NCBI RefSeq assembly: GCF_003143555.1
Contig: NZ_CP029347.1
Coordinates: 1,488,001 to 1,552,000 of the forward strand
Reading direction: 5' to 3'
From: Saliniradius amylolyticus
GTDB lineage: Bacteria > Pseudomonadota > Gammaproteobacteria > Enterobacterales > Alteromonadaceae
Length of the DNA: 64,000 bases
In this document: piece by piece, positions 39,301 to 48,984 of the stretch
Numbering within the stretch: the first letter of the stretch is position 1
Layout of the letters: the number at the start of each line of letters is the position of its first letter
Notes under the pieces: generated by a model
Databases searched by the model: none
The model's input: only the letters and a program-made list of their open reading frames with translations
What the model was told of the DNA's origin: nothing
Made by a program: the position numbers and the translations under genes

Positions 39301-41182
39301 TATGGCCGGGGATGTGTTTGGTAACGGCATGTTGCTATCTGAACACACTCGCCTTGTGGCAGCGTTTAACCATATGCATATTTTCTTCGACCCATCGCCG
39401 GATGCGGCCACCAGTTACAAAGAGCGTCAGCGTCTGTTCGAGGATCCTTCTCTGAACTGGGCCGACTATGATACTAAACTGATTTCTAAGGGCGGCGGGG
39501 TGTTCTCGCGCGCGTCTAAATCTATCAATCTGACGCCGGAAATGAAGAAGTGGCTGGGCACCAAGAAGCAGGCCATGACGCCTAATGAACTTATTCATAA
39601 CATCCTGCAAATGGAAGTGGATCTGTTCTGGAATGGCGGTATTGGTACCTATGTGAAGTCCAGCAAAGAGTCTCATGCAGATGTGGGCGATCGCGCCAAC
39701 GACGATTTGCGTGTTAACGGTAAGCAACTCAATGCGAAGATCGTCGGTGAGGGCGGAAACCTGGGACTGACTCAGCTCGGTCGTATCGAGTTTGCGGCCA
39801 AGGGCGGTCGAGTGAATACCGACTTTGTGGATAATGTCGGCGGTGTGGACTGTTCGGATAACGAAGTTAACATCAAGATCCTACTCAATGCCTTGGTGCA
39901 AAATGGCGACCTGACCCTCAAGCAGCGTAACCAGCTACTGTACGATATGACTGACGATGTCGCCGACATCGTATTGCAGGATTGCTACCGTCAGACCCAG
40001 TCTCTGTCCATCAGCGAACTGGGAAGCGCCGCACGTCTCAAAGAGCAGATGCGCTTTATCCATGGGTTAGAGAAGGAAGGTAAGCTCAATCGTGAACTGG
40101 AGTTTATTCCATCCGACGATGAGCTGTCTGAGCGTCAGGCGGCTAACCGTGGGTTAACAAGGCCAGAGCTGTCCGTTCTGCTGGCCTATGGCAAGATGGT
40201 GATGAAAGAGCGCCTGAACATTCCGGAAATCACCGATAACCCGTATCATGCTAATTTGGTGGTTAATGCCTTCCCTCAGAAGGTACAGGAGCGCTTCGAA
40301 GAGCAGATTTACGAGCACCCGCTAAAAGCAGAAATAGTGGCCACTAAGCTGACCAATAATATGCTCAACGACATGGGACTGAATTTTGCGTTCCGTATTC
40401 AAGAAGAAACCGGTGCCACAATTCAGGAAGTAGTCAATGCCTATGCTGTAGTCAAGGAAGTGTTCCGGTTCCACGAGCTGTGGGAAAAAATCGAGACGCT
40501 GGATAACAAGATTGATGCCGACGTACAGCTGCGGATGTTAGATGACATGCGCCGTACTCTTCGTCGTGCGAGCCGCTGGTATCTGCGTCATGGCTCCAAG
40601 TCTAAGCCCATCGAGCAGGCGGTAGCGGAGTTCGAACCGGTCTACCAAGACCTGTATAAGAACATCGAGAAATACCTGGTAGACTCCGAGTATAAAGAGC
40701 TGGAAGAGAAGACCCTTAAACTGACGAAGCACGGAGTACCTGATGACATTGCCTATCAGGTAGCCAGTCTGAGCAATATTTTCTGTGTGCTGGACCTGGC
40801 ACAGATTATTGAGCAGGAAAACAAGCCCACTGCACTGGTGGCGACCCTGTACTTTACGTTGGGCAATCGACTGCAACTGCACTGGTTCCTGGACCAGATC
40901 AATGCTCAGGATGTGACCAATCACTGGCAGGCCTTGGCCCGAGCGTCATATCGTGAAGAGCTCGATTGGCAACAGCGTGCTCTGACCTCGGTATTGCTTA
41001 AGTTTGGCGGTGATAAGACCAATGCTGAGGATATTCTGGATGGTTGGTTTGACACCCATGAAAACCTGCTTGAGCGCTGGTATCACATGATGTCTGAGTT
41101 TAAGACAAGCAGTACTCATGAATTTGCCAAGTTCTCAGTAGCACTGCGGGAATTAATGCTGTTGAGCCTGAACTGCGCCTAA
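36356..41182 (+). CDS. gdhB: NAD-specific glutamate dehydrogenase, large (180-kDa) type
   Basis: Oxidatively deaminates glutamate to 2-oxoglutarate, mainly catabolic. The start at ATG 36356 follows AAAAGG and gives 1608 aa, the usual length for this class; a frame open to 36269 adds 29 residues with no support. The N-terminal half holds ACT-like regulatory domains ([22 protein letters not shown]). The catalytic part starts near residue 780 with [44 protein letters not shown], and the NAD-binding part has [17 protein letters not shown] and [20 protein letters not shown]. The C-terminal helical region follows. It is followed by a strong terminator and forms a single-gene unit. Some members are regulated by arginine or aspartate. 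Confidence 0.95.
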   Translation: [1608 protein letters not shown]

Positions 41183-41199
41183 GCATCGATTCACCTACC

Positions 41200-41231
41200 T
41201 TAAAAAGCCGACGTGACTGTCGGCTTTTTTC
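41200..41231 (+). terminator. Terminator after NAD-glutamate dehydrogenase
   Basis: AAAAAGCCGAC / GTCGGCTTTTTT stem around GTGACT, 18 bp downstream of the stop, with a T-run. Confidence 0.9.
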
Positions 41232-41329
41232 GTTTTGACGCTCAGGTTACGAACATGACCGCCGATAAAGGAAAGCAATAATCTTGTAAAAACTGATACA
41301 CTTACGGCTTTTTCCCACTGAGGACCACC

Positions 41330-42337
41330 ATGTACTCTTTGCTGCGCCCTATATTATTCAGTTTGGATGCCGAGACCGCTCATGATGTCAGCCTGTCGGC
41401 GTTGAAAAATACTCAACGTACGCCGCTTAAGGCGCTCTATGCCCAGTCCGTATCAGACAAACCGGTGGAGGTGATGGGGCTGACGTTTCCTAACCCGCTG
41501 GGATTAGCGGCAGGACTGGACAAGAACGGAGAGTGCATCGACGCTTTTGCGGCCATGGGCTTTGGCTTTATTGAGGTGGGCACAGTCACTCCCAAGCCTC
41601 AGCCAGGTAATGATAAACCCCGGTTATTTCGCTTGCCAGAGGCGAACGCCATTATCAATCGTATGGGGTTTAATAATAAGGGCGTGGACTATCTGGTAGA
41701 GCAGGTTAAAAAGGCACACTATAAGGGCATTTTGGGGATCAATATTGGTAAAAATAAAACCACCCCGGAAGAGCAGGCGTTGGAAGATTACCTCATTTGT
41801 CTGCGCAAGGTATATCCTTATGCCAGTTATATTACGGTGAATATTTCATCACCCAATACACCAGGTTTGCGGGACTTACAGCATGGCGATGCCTTACAAA
41901 CTTTGCTGACAGGTTTAAAGCAGGCTCAGTCTGAACTGGCCGAAAAAAGCGGTCGCTATGTCCCCATTGCAGTAAAGATTGCGCCGGATCTGGATGATAA
42001 CGAAATTGCTCAAATGGCCGACGCACTAATGGCAAGCAAGATGGATGGGGTCATTGCTACCAATACGACGTTAGATCGGGCCCTGGTGGAAGGACTTGAA
42101 CACGCTGATGAAGCCGGCGGCCTGAGCGGGCAGCCCCTGACCGAGAAGAGTGACCAAGTGTTGCATAAGCTCGCCCGACACCTAGATGGTAAGCTTCCCA
42201 TTATTGGTGTCGGCGGTATCGATGGTCCGCAAGCGGCCAGACAGCGTATGGATAGCGGGGCGAACTTGCTACAAGTGTATTCGGCGTTTATTTACCAAGG
42301 GCCGAGCCTGATCACTAAGATCCTGAAACACATATAA
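41330..42337 (+). CDS. pyrD: Dihydroorotate dehydrogenase (quinone), class 2
   Basis: Membrane-associated FMN enzyme that oxidises dihydroorotate to orotate and passes electrons to quinone. The N-terminal amphipathic helical hairpin ([26 protein letters not shown]) that docks on the membrane marks class 2. FMN and catalytic motifs: [47 protein letters not shown] with the catalytic Ser, and [13 protein letters not shown]. 335 aa as in E. coli. Followed by zapC, the same order as in enterobacteria. Confidence 0.96.
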   Translation: MYSLLRPILFSLDAETAHDVSLSALKNTQRTPLKALYAQSVSDKPVEVMGLTFPNPLGLAAGLDKNGECIDAFAAMGFGFIEVGTVTPKPQPGNDKPRLFRLPEANAIINRMGFNNKGVDYLVEQVKKAHYKGILGINIGKNKTTPEEQALEDYLICLRKVYPYASYITVNISSPNTPGLRDLQHGDALQTLLTGLKQAQSELAEKSGRYVPIAVKIAPDLDDNEIAQMADALMASKMDGVIATNTTLDRALVEGLEHADEAGGLSGQPLTEKSDQVLHKLARHLDGKLPIIGVGGIDGPQAARQRMDSGANLLQVYSAFIYQGPSLITKILKHI

Positions 42338-42442
42338 AAATTAGCAGCTAAAGGCGATTTTTTATTCACTTTTGATATTAATAAAAAGCCCCATAACTAG
42401 TAAGCTTATGGGATCAAAACCAACGAGCAGGGGGAGCTTGTT

Positions 42443-42985
42443 ATGATGTTACAGCCAGACACCAGTTGGCTATGGTACTTCGATGAGGAGCACCAAAAGC
42501 TGGCGTTGAAATTAACGGACGACATGGTGTTTGTAACGCCTTATGCAAATAAGCGCTTAACCCATTTGCCCGCCGCCAAAGGCGATGGCTTTGATTTGCA
42601 AGATCTGGAAAGTTACACCCGCTACGCCCATCAACTGGATGCGGCCTTGCCGGAAATGACGCCTCCAGAGAAAACCCAGATCGCCATTAACGCCTGTGCA
42701 GTGATGCGCTTTTTTAAGCTGCAAGCCCCAAAGAGCTGGTATTTCAAGCGTCATCGCTATGCCGGACATCATCACCAGTTGGCAACCATACATACCGAGG
42801 ATGGTGAAGCCAGAGTGTTTGTACTGGATGAGCAGGAAGATGTTTGTAATATCATGCTATTGGATGAGCAGTTTAGCCTGTCCAGTACCAAAACCCTGCA
42901 ACAATTCGATGTGCTGAAAGTGCATTTGGATTGCCTGTTGCCGTGCGTGAGTCGTTACAGCAGCATGGAACGTAAATTAGCCTGA
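42443..42985 (+). CDS. zapC: Cell division protein ZapC
   Basis: Cytosolic FtsZ-ring stabiliser. The 180-aa protein matches ZapC in length and in the features SWLWYFDEEHQKLALKLTDDMVFVTPY, a helical AINACAVMRFFKLQAPKSWYFKRH core and the C-terminal KVHLDCLLPCVSRY. It lies between pyrD and rlmKL, the conserved ZapC location. GGGGGAG precedes the start by a few bases. Confidence 0.92.
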   Translation: MMLQPDTSWLWYFDEEHQKLALKLTDDMVFVTPYANKRLTHLPAAKGDGFDLQDLESYTRYAHQLDAALPEMTPPEKTQIAINACAVMRFFKLQAPKSWYFKRHRYAGHHHQLATIHTEDGEARVFVLDEQEDVCNIMLLDEQFSLSSTKTLQQFDVLKVHLDCLLPCVSRYSSMERKLA

Positions 42986-43049
42986 TCACAACTCGCCAGC
43001 GGCCCCGTATTTCCCGTATAATCCCAGCCTCATAAAAAAAGGGCGGGAT

Positions 43050-45143
43050 ATGCAACCACTTATACTGACCACCTCCAAGGGCCTCGAAGAATTACTCAAA
43101 GCCGAAGTTGAGCGACTCTGTCCAGAGGCTGAGGTCGCCATAAAGCCGGGACAAGTGCGGCTGGAGGCCGAACTGGCCGATGCTTATCGCTTGTGTTTAT
43201 GGTCAAGACTGGCTAACCGGGTACTTTGGGTGCTGGAGCAGGGCAGCGCCGACAATAAAGACCAACTCTATGAGTTGGCTGGTCGGGTTAACTGGGGACG
43301 GCATTTTGACGTCGACCAAAAACTGGTAATCGATTTTGTCGGTACTAACCGCCAGATCCGTAACAGTCAGTTCGGTGCGCTGACGGTCAAAGACGCCATC
43401 GTCGATCAGTTTATGGATCTTTATGAACAACGTCCTTCCATTGACAAACAAGACCCAGATATTCGTCTTCACTGCCGCCTGTGGCGCGATCAGGCCATTA
43501 TTGCCCTGGATCTCTCTGGTCAAAGCCTGCATCAGCGCCATTATCGCCAGCAAACTGGTGAAGCGCCCTTAAAAGAGCACGTGGCGGCAGCTGTCTTGTA
43601 TCGCAGCGGATGGGCCGATTCTGGCAAACCGTTAGCTGATCCCATGTGCGGCGCAGGCACCTTGTTGATCGAAGCCGCGCTCATGGCTGCCAATATTGCC
43701 CCCGGTTTAGCCAGACAGCGTTGGGGCTTCGATCACTGGAAAAACCATAATCAAAGCTTGTGGCAATCTTTACGCGATCACGCCGTCGATCAACAGCGTG
43801 AGCCCGCTATGGTTATTTCAGGTCGAGATGAGGACAGCCAGGTGGTGGGCTTCGCTCGCCAGAATGCCGAACGTGCTGGTGTGAAACATTATGTGGATAT
43901 TGCCCAGGGCGATGCGTGTGAATGGGTGCCTGACACTGAGCAACCTGGCTATCTGGTCTCGAATCCTCCTTACGGTGAACGGTTAAGTGAACTGACGGCT
44001 TTGCTACCGATTTTCGATCGCTGGGGTCAGCATCTTAAACGGCACTTTGCCGACTGGCACTTGGCGCTACTGTCCTCTAACCGGGACTTATTGCGCCAGC
44101 TTAAGCTCAGGGCTCATAAAGAGTACAGCCTCTACAATGGTCGGCTGGAGTGTCAGCTGGCGCTATACCGCATGGATGAGGCCAATTGTCAGGAGCGCAT
44201 CCAGGGGCACAACGATTTTGAAAACCGCCTTAAGAAGAACCTGAATAAGCTTAAAGGCTGGCTAAAAAGTCAGGATACCAACTGCTATCGGGTCTATGAT
44301 GCTGATTTGCCGGAATACAACATTGCCGTAGATTGCTATGGCGACTGGGCGGTGGTGCAGGAGTACGCGGCGCCCAAAAATATTCCGGAAAGTAAAACCC
44401 GTCGTCGCCTGATGGACGCCTTAATGGTGCTACCCCAGGTGCTGAACATCGAGGAAGACAAACTGGTACTCAAGGTGCGACAGCAGCAAAAGGGTACCGA
44501 GCAGTACCAGAAACTGGCACAGGAAAAAGACTTTATCCAGGTGTATGAAAACGGCGCGCGCTTCTGGGTTAACCTTAAAGACTATCTGGATACCGGGCTG
44601 TTTCTCGATCATCGCGATACCCGCCAGTTGGTTAAGTCGTGGAGTCGGGGTCAACACGTACTCAACCTGTTTGCTTATACCGGTTCGGTATCGGTACAGG
44701 CGGCCCTTGGCGGGGCCAAGTCGGTGACCACAGTGGATATGTCCAATACCTACCTGGACTGGGCCAAGAAAAATTTTCGGTTAAACAAACTGGTGGGCAG
44801 CGCGTATCAGTTTGAGCGAGCCGATTGCACTCAGTATTTGCAGAGCCAGAAGCGCCAATATGATCTTATTTTTATCGATCCTCCTTCGTTTTCTAACTCC
44901 AAACGCATGGACAATACCTGGGATGTACAACGAGACCACCTCGCCTTACTGACCGATGCTAAGCATAGTCTGTCAGCTGACGGTAAAATCGTATTCTCTA
45001 ATAACCTGCGCGGCTTTAAATTGGACGAGAAAGGGCTGGAACAGGTCGGGTTACGAGCAGAGAACATCAGCGCTAAAACCTTGCCGACTGATTTTAAGCG
45101 CCAGCCAAAAATCCATCACTGTTGGGTGATCACCCATGGTTGA
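43050..45143 (+). CDS. rlmKL: Bifunctional 23S rRNA methyltransferase RlmKL (m7G2069 / m2G2445)
   Basis: One 697-aa chain with two methyltransferases. The N-terminal half has a THUMP domain (residues 45-155, FVGTNRQIRNSQFGALTVKDAIVDQF) and the RlmL Rossmann domain with DPMCGAGTLLIEAALMA and the SNPPYGERLSE catalytic motif. The C-terminal half is RlmK: FLDHRDTRQLVKSWSRGQHVLNLFAYTGSVSVQAALGGAKSV and FIDPPSFSNSKRM. The fused form is typical of gammaproteobacteria. Its 3' end overlaps the glutaredoxin gene by 8 bp. Confidence 0.95.
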   Translation: MQPLILTTSKGLEELLKAEVERLCPEAEVAIKPGQVRLEAELADAYRLCLWSRLANRVLWVLEQGSADNKDQLYELAGRVNWGRHFDVDQKLVIDFVGTNRQIRNSQFGALTVKDAIVDQFMDLYEQRPSIDKQDPDIRLHCRLWRDQAIIALDLSGQSLHQRHYRQQTGEAPLKEHVAAAVLYRSGWADSGKPLADPMCGAGTLLIEAALMAANIAPGLARQRWGFDHWKNHNQSLWQSLRDHAVDQQREPAMVISGRDEDSQVVGFARQNAERAGVKHYVDIAQGDACEWVPDTEQPGYLVSNPPYGERLSELTALLPIFDRWGQHLKRHFADWHLALLSSNRDLLRQLKLRAHKEYSLYNGRLECQLALYRMDEANCQERIQGHNDFENRLKKNLNKLKGWLKSQDTNCYRVYDADLPEYNIAVDCYGDWAVVQEYAAPKNIPESKTRRRLMDALMVLPQVLNIEEDKLVLKVRQQQKGTEQYQKLAQEKDFIQVYENGARFWVNLKDYLDTGLFLDHRDTRQLVKSWSRGQHVLNLFAYTGSVSVQAALGGAKSVTTVDMSNTYLDWAKKNFRLNKLVGSAYQFERADCTQYLQSQKRQYDLIFIDPPSFSNSKRMDNTWDVQRDHLALLTDAKHSLSADGKIVFSNNLRGFKLDEKGLEQVGLRAENISAKTLPTDFKRQPKIHHCWVITHG

Positions 45144-45369
45144 GTACACCCTGTATAGCACCGAAGGCTGCCATCTGTGTGAGCAGGCGCTGGATTTGAT
45201 TAAACAAAGCGCGCCTGAGGCATATCAGGCTTTACAGGTACAGGATATTGCCTATGATGATGCGCTTTATGAGTGTTACAAATGGTCGATTCCAGTGCTT
45301 AAGGCCTCAAGCGGCAAAGAGCTGAGGTGGCCGTTTGATGGCGAGCAGTTAAAAGGGTTTGTCCGTTGA
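45136..45369 (+). CDS. Glutaredoxin family protein
   Basis: A 77-aa thioredoxin-fold protein with the dithiol motif CHLC (residues 12-15, TEGCHLCEQALDLI) and the cis-Pro loop WSIPVLKASSG. It is close to the YfcE/DUF836-type mini-glutaredoxins that sit between rlmKL and uup in many gammaproteobacteria. Overlaps both neighbours (ATG inside the rlmKL end, its stop overlaps the uup TTG), hence tight translational coupling. Partner unknown. Confidence 0.87.
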   Translation: MVEYTLYSTEGCHLCEQALDLIKQSAPEAYQALQVQDIAYDDALYECYKWSIPVLKASSGKELRWPFDGEQLKGFVR

Positions 45370-47288
45370 GTTTGATTCAGTTAAAAGACGCACAGTTAGC
45401 CTTTGGCCCACAAGCCATTTTGGATAAGGTTGAACTGGTGATTCAGCCACAGGAACGTTTGTGTCTGGTGGGCCGAAATGGTTGTGGTAAGTCCACGCTG
45501 CTTAAAGTACTAGCCGGTGAGACGGTCCTGGACGATGGCCAGCGTATCGTTAACAAAGAAACCGTTATCGCGCGGCTTGAGCAAGATCCGCCGCAAAACA
45601 AAGACATCAGCATTTTCGATTACGTCGCAGAGGGACTTTCCCAATCAGGCGAGTTGCTAAAAGCGTATTTCCGCCAGACCCACCTGGTAGCCAAAGATCC
45701 TTCAGAAGCCAACCTGAACCGACTTCAGGAGCTGCAGCACCAGCTTGAGCACCACAATGCCTGGGAGTTTGAGCAACGTATTGAACAGGTGTTGTCACAT
45801 CTTGAGCTGTCGGCCGAAAGCAGTTTGGCGGCTCTCTCTGGCGGCTGGCGCCGAAAAGCGGCGCTTGCCAAAGCACTGGTATCCGATCCGGATGTACTAC
45901 TGTTGGATGAGCCTACCAACCATTTGGATGTGGCCACCATTCAGTGGCTGGAGAAGTTTCTGCAAGACATTCGGGCCACCTTAGTGTTTGTCAGTCACGA
46001 TCGGGCTTTTATTCGAGCCATGGCCACCCGCATTCTGGACCTGGATCGTGGTAACGCCACGAGTTACCCGGGGAGCTACCAGGCTTACCTGGATAAAAAG
46101 GCCGAGGATCTGGCGGTGGAAGCGACTCATAATGCCGCTTTCGATAAAAAACTCAGTCAGGAAGAAAACTGGATCCGTCAAGGCATAAAAGCCAGGCGTA
46201 CCCGCAACGAAGGTCGGGTTCGAGCCTTAAAAGCCATGCGTCAGGAACACGCTAAACGTCGGCAAAAGCAAGGCCGGGCGTTGGTCACTGTTAACGACGG
46301 TCAGTCTTCCGGAAAGATGGTTTTGGAGGCGGAGCATCTAAGCTATCAGTATGAGACTAAGCCAATCGTTGAGGACCTCAGCCTGTTGGTGCAAAGGGGC
46401 GACAAGCTGGCACTGATCGGCCCAAATGGCTGTGGCAAGAGTACTCTGATTCGGTTATTGCTCGGACGCATTACTCCAGACAAGGGTAAGGTGCGACAGG
46501 GCTCCAATCTCGATATCGCTTATTTTGATCAGCATCGTGAAGCCCTCGATCATGATGCCAAGGTAGTAGATGCCATTGCCGATGGTAAACGGGAAGTGAC
46601 TGTCAATGGCCGCACTCGTCATGTGATCAGTCATTTGCAGGACTACCTTTTCACACCTGACCGGCTCAATGCGCCGGTGTATTCTCTCTCTGGCGGTGAG
46701 CGCAATCGCCTGCTACTAGCCAAGCTGTTACTAAAACCCAGTAATCTGTTGATTCTGGATGAGCCCACCAATGATCTGGATGTGGAAACGCTAGAGCTAC
46801 TGGAAGAAACTCTGAGTAACTATCAAGGTACAGTTCTGCTAGTCAGTCACGATCGGGAGTTTGTCGATAACGTGGTCACCAGCAGCCTTTACTTTGAAGG
46901 TCATGGACGCATTCGCGAGTTTGTGGGAGGCTATGCGGATGTTCAGGACTGGTATCGAAAGCAGGCTGAGCAGCAGCAAAAGCAGCGAGCAGAAGAAAAA
47001 TTGCAGGAAACTAAAGTGGACAAAGACAGTCCAAAGCCGCAGTCTTCTGTCACTAAGCCGAAAAAGTTATCATATAAGTACCAACTGGAACTTCAGAAGC
47101 TGCCTGAACAGATCGAAAAGCTTGAGCTGCAAGTGGATGATCTACAGGAAAAAATAAACGATCCAGACTTTTTTAAACAGGACTCCGAGCAAACTCAGGC
47201 TAAGTTGGACGAATTAGCGCGTTTACAACAGCAGCTTGAAACCGCATATCAACGCTGGGATGAATTAGAAAGTATGGCGGAGCAGTAA
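45366..47288 (+). CDS. uup: ABC-F family ATPase Uup
   Basis: Soluble ATPase of 640 aa with two nucleotide-binding domains and no membrane part; Uup acts at ribosomes and affects precise excision of transposons. Walker A motifs: GRNGCGKST and GPNGCGKST; signature motifs LSGGWRRKAALAKAL and LSGGERNRLLLAKLL; Walker B VLLLDEPTNHLD and LLILDEPTNDLD. The inter-domain linker is basic (ARRTRNEGRVRALKAMRQEH) and the C-terminus is a coiled coil (KYQLELQKLPEQIEKLELQV) as in Uup, which binds DNA with it. Start TTG overlaps the upstream stop. Confidence 0.94.
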   Translation: MSLIQLKDAQLAFGPQAILDKVELVIQPQERLCLVGRNGCGKSTLLKVLAGETVLDDGQRIVNKETVIARLEQDPPQNKDISIFDYVAEGLSQSGELLKAYFRQTHLVAKDPSEANLNRLQELQHQLEHHNAWEFEQRIEQVLSHLELSAESSLAALSGGWRRKAALAKALVSDPDVLLLDEPTNHLDVATIQWLEKFLQDIRATLVFVSHDRAFIRAMATRILDLDRGNATSYPGSYQAYLDKKAEDLAVEATHNAAFDKKLSQEENWIRQGIKARRTRNEGRVRALKAMRQEHAKRRQKQGRALVTVNDGQSSGKMVLEAEHLSYQYETKPIVEDLSLLVQRGDKLALIGPNGCGKSTLIRLLLGRITPDKGKVRQGSNLDIAYFDQHREALDHDAKVVDAIADGKREVTVNGRTRHVISHLQDYLFTPDRLNAPVYSLSGGERNRLLLAKLLLKPSNLLILDEPTNDLDVETLELLEETLSNYQGTVLLVSHDREFVDNVVTSSLYFEGHGRIREFVGGYADVQDWYRKQAEQQQKQRAEEKLQETKVDKDSPKPQSSVTKPKKLSYKYQLELQKLPEQIEKLELQVDDLQEKINDPDFFKQDSEQTQAKLDELARLQQQLETAYQRWDELESMAEQ

Positions 47289-47302
47289 AAACAGGATATA
47301 AA

Positions 47303-48967
47303 ATGACAAGAACCAAGCTATTTGCATTATCAGCCTTAACACTGGCATTGACCAGTAATACCGCCCAGGCTGCCGTGTATGAAATTTCAGAGTTGGCCAG
47401 CAATGAGCAAGGGGTACAAAGTGTGTCTGTTGCCATCGGCGAGCAGGGCGGTGTGGTGTCTCAGGTACAATTTCCTTTTAATCCGCCCATCGACATTGAG
47501 CTGCTGGATTTGGAAAACAATGAAGCGTTGCGTGAGCAACTCAACGATCCTGATGCCGTTGCGCAAGGCAATATCAGTGATGAAGACCTCGTCATTTTGT
47601 ATAACGTTCTCAGCGGCAGCGACAGTCCGCTCACGCAGAAGTTGGGTGAAGTGCAAAGCTATATCGGCGATGCCAATGGCGCCACGGAAGTAACGGGTTT
47701 CGATCAAGCCTCTACCGCCTTTGATGGGCTGACGCGCAGTGTAAATACACTGGTCTATGACATCAATGCACTTGGCAATGCCGTAGGAACAGGAACGGCA
47801 CCTTATTATAAGGTGAACTACACCAATGATGAGGGCGAACAGCTGACTTACTTGGTAAGAGATTTTAATCAGCGTGGCTTTGTGTATTTGAACGATCAGG
47901 TGCTGCCTTTACTGCCGCCTGAAGACACACTTGGCGGGCGCAGTGCTGCGCGCGGCATAGCTGATAATCTCTGGGTAGCGGGCAGTGTCTCTACTGAGGC
48001 CCCTGAAACCCTCGCTGGGCAGGTGAGTAATTGCGAAGATCCCGAAGAGCGCGGTGATCAGCCAGTAGAGCTCTGCTTGCAGTCAGTAAGAAACGCAAAC
48101 AGTTCCAACTTTCAGATGAGGGCGGCCCTTTGGAAGATTTCCAACGATGGCCAAATTGAATCTTTAGAGACATTCCCTCTGGCCTTTGAGCCGGATGAAG
48201 ATTCTACCACTACCTTTAACAGCCAGGCCAATGATGTAAACAGCCAGGGGGTTGGAGTGGGGACTGCTCAGAATCGCGTTCCGCACCTGAACGATCGGAT
48301 TAGAACCATGCCCGCGGTCTTTATTGATGGTCAGACCAATAGTCTGTTACTTGATAAAGAAGACTACACTTCGGGAATGGCTGCCGGGATCAACGATAAC
48401 GGTCTAGTCACTGGCTATGGTGTGCGTTTTGTTAACGGTTTTGAGCGTTCTAAGTTTTTTGTCTACGACATCAACAGCGAAACCCTGACTTTCCCAGATG
48501 ACTTTTTCCCAGGCTCATCCAGTTTGCCCCGTGACATCAATAACAACAATGTCATTGTCGGGGATGGCGAAGTGGATACGGTAACAGGTAATGGTGCTGT
48601 GCGCCGCAGAAATGGCTTTATCTATGACCACGACAGCGGGAGCTTCCAGAATCTGAATGACCTTATCGCCTGTGATGCGCCTTATACCATTGTTCAGGCC
48701 AACGGTATCAATGATAATGGTGAGATTGCCGCTACCGCCGTGGTTGAGAAGCCAAAACGCAATATTGCCGGTGAAATTGAACAAGACGAACAAGGCAATG
48801 ACATCATCGAGAGTACCGTCATAGCGGTAAAACTTAATCCTGTTCCCGGTGGTGACATTGAGGACTGCTCCGACTCGGAAGAGAAGTTCGAACGTCAAGC
48901 CGGTGGGTTGTCATGGCTATTGCTTGGAATGCTTGGCCTTATTGGATGGCGACGTTACCGAGGTTAA
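47303..48967 (+). CDS. DUF3466 family exported protein with GlyGly-CTERM-like tail
   Basis: 554-aa protein with a signal peptide (LFALSALTLALTSNTAQAA). The body contains extended-strand repeats that begin around INDNG and NNNNVIVG, as in the DUF3466 (HAF-like) proteins that precede rmf in Alteromonadales and vibrios. The C-terminus is AGGLSWLLLGMLGLIGWRRYRG: two Gly, a hydrophobic helix and an Arg-rich end, matching the GlyGly-CTERM sorting signal. It would be processed by rhombosortase and released by type II secretion. Function unknown. The gene follows uup by 14 bp. Confidence 0.85.
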   Translation: MTRTKLFALSALTLALTSNTAQAAVYEISELASNEQGVQSVSVAIGEQGGVVSQVQFPFNPPIDIELLDLENNEALREQLNDPDAVAQGNISDEDLVILYNVLSGSDSPLTQKLGEVQSYIGDANGATEVTGFDQASTAFDGLTRSVNTLVYDINALGNAVGTGTAPYYKVNYTNDEGEQLTYLVRDFNQRGFVYLNDQVLPLLPPEDTLGGRSAARGIADNLWVAGSVSTEAPETLAGQVSNCEDPEERGDQPVELCLQSVRNANSSNFQMRAALWKISNDGQIESLETFPLAFEPDEDSTTTFNSQANDVNSQGVGVGTAQNRVPHLNDRIRTMPAVFIDGQTNSLLLDKEDYTSGMAAGINDNGLVTGYGVRFVNGFERSKFFVYDINSETLTFPDDFFPGSSSLPRDINNNNVIVGDGEVDTVTGNGAVRRRNGFIYDHDSGSFQNLNDLIACDAPYTIVQANGINDNGEIAATAVVEKPKRNIAGEIEQDEQGNDIIESTVIAVKLNPVPGGDIEDCSDSEEKFERQAGGLSWLLLGMLGLIGWRRYRG

Positions 48968-48984
48968 GCATGAATCGCTATACG

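Noticed and set aside
41232-41329. PurR-type operator before pyrD
   Set aside because: No ACGCAAACGTTTGCGT-like palindrome is present in the leader.
42388-42414. CCCATAA/TTATGGG hairpin with an A-run between pyrD and zapC
   Set aside because: It would terminate only minus-strand transcription, where no gene is seen; probably a weak pyrD 3' hairpin.
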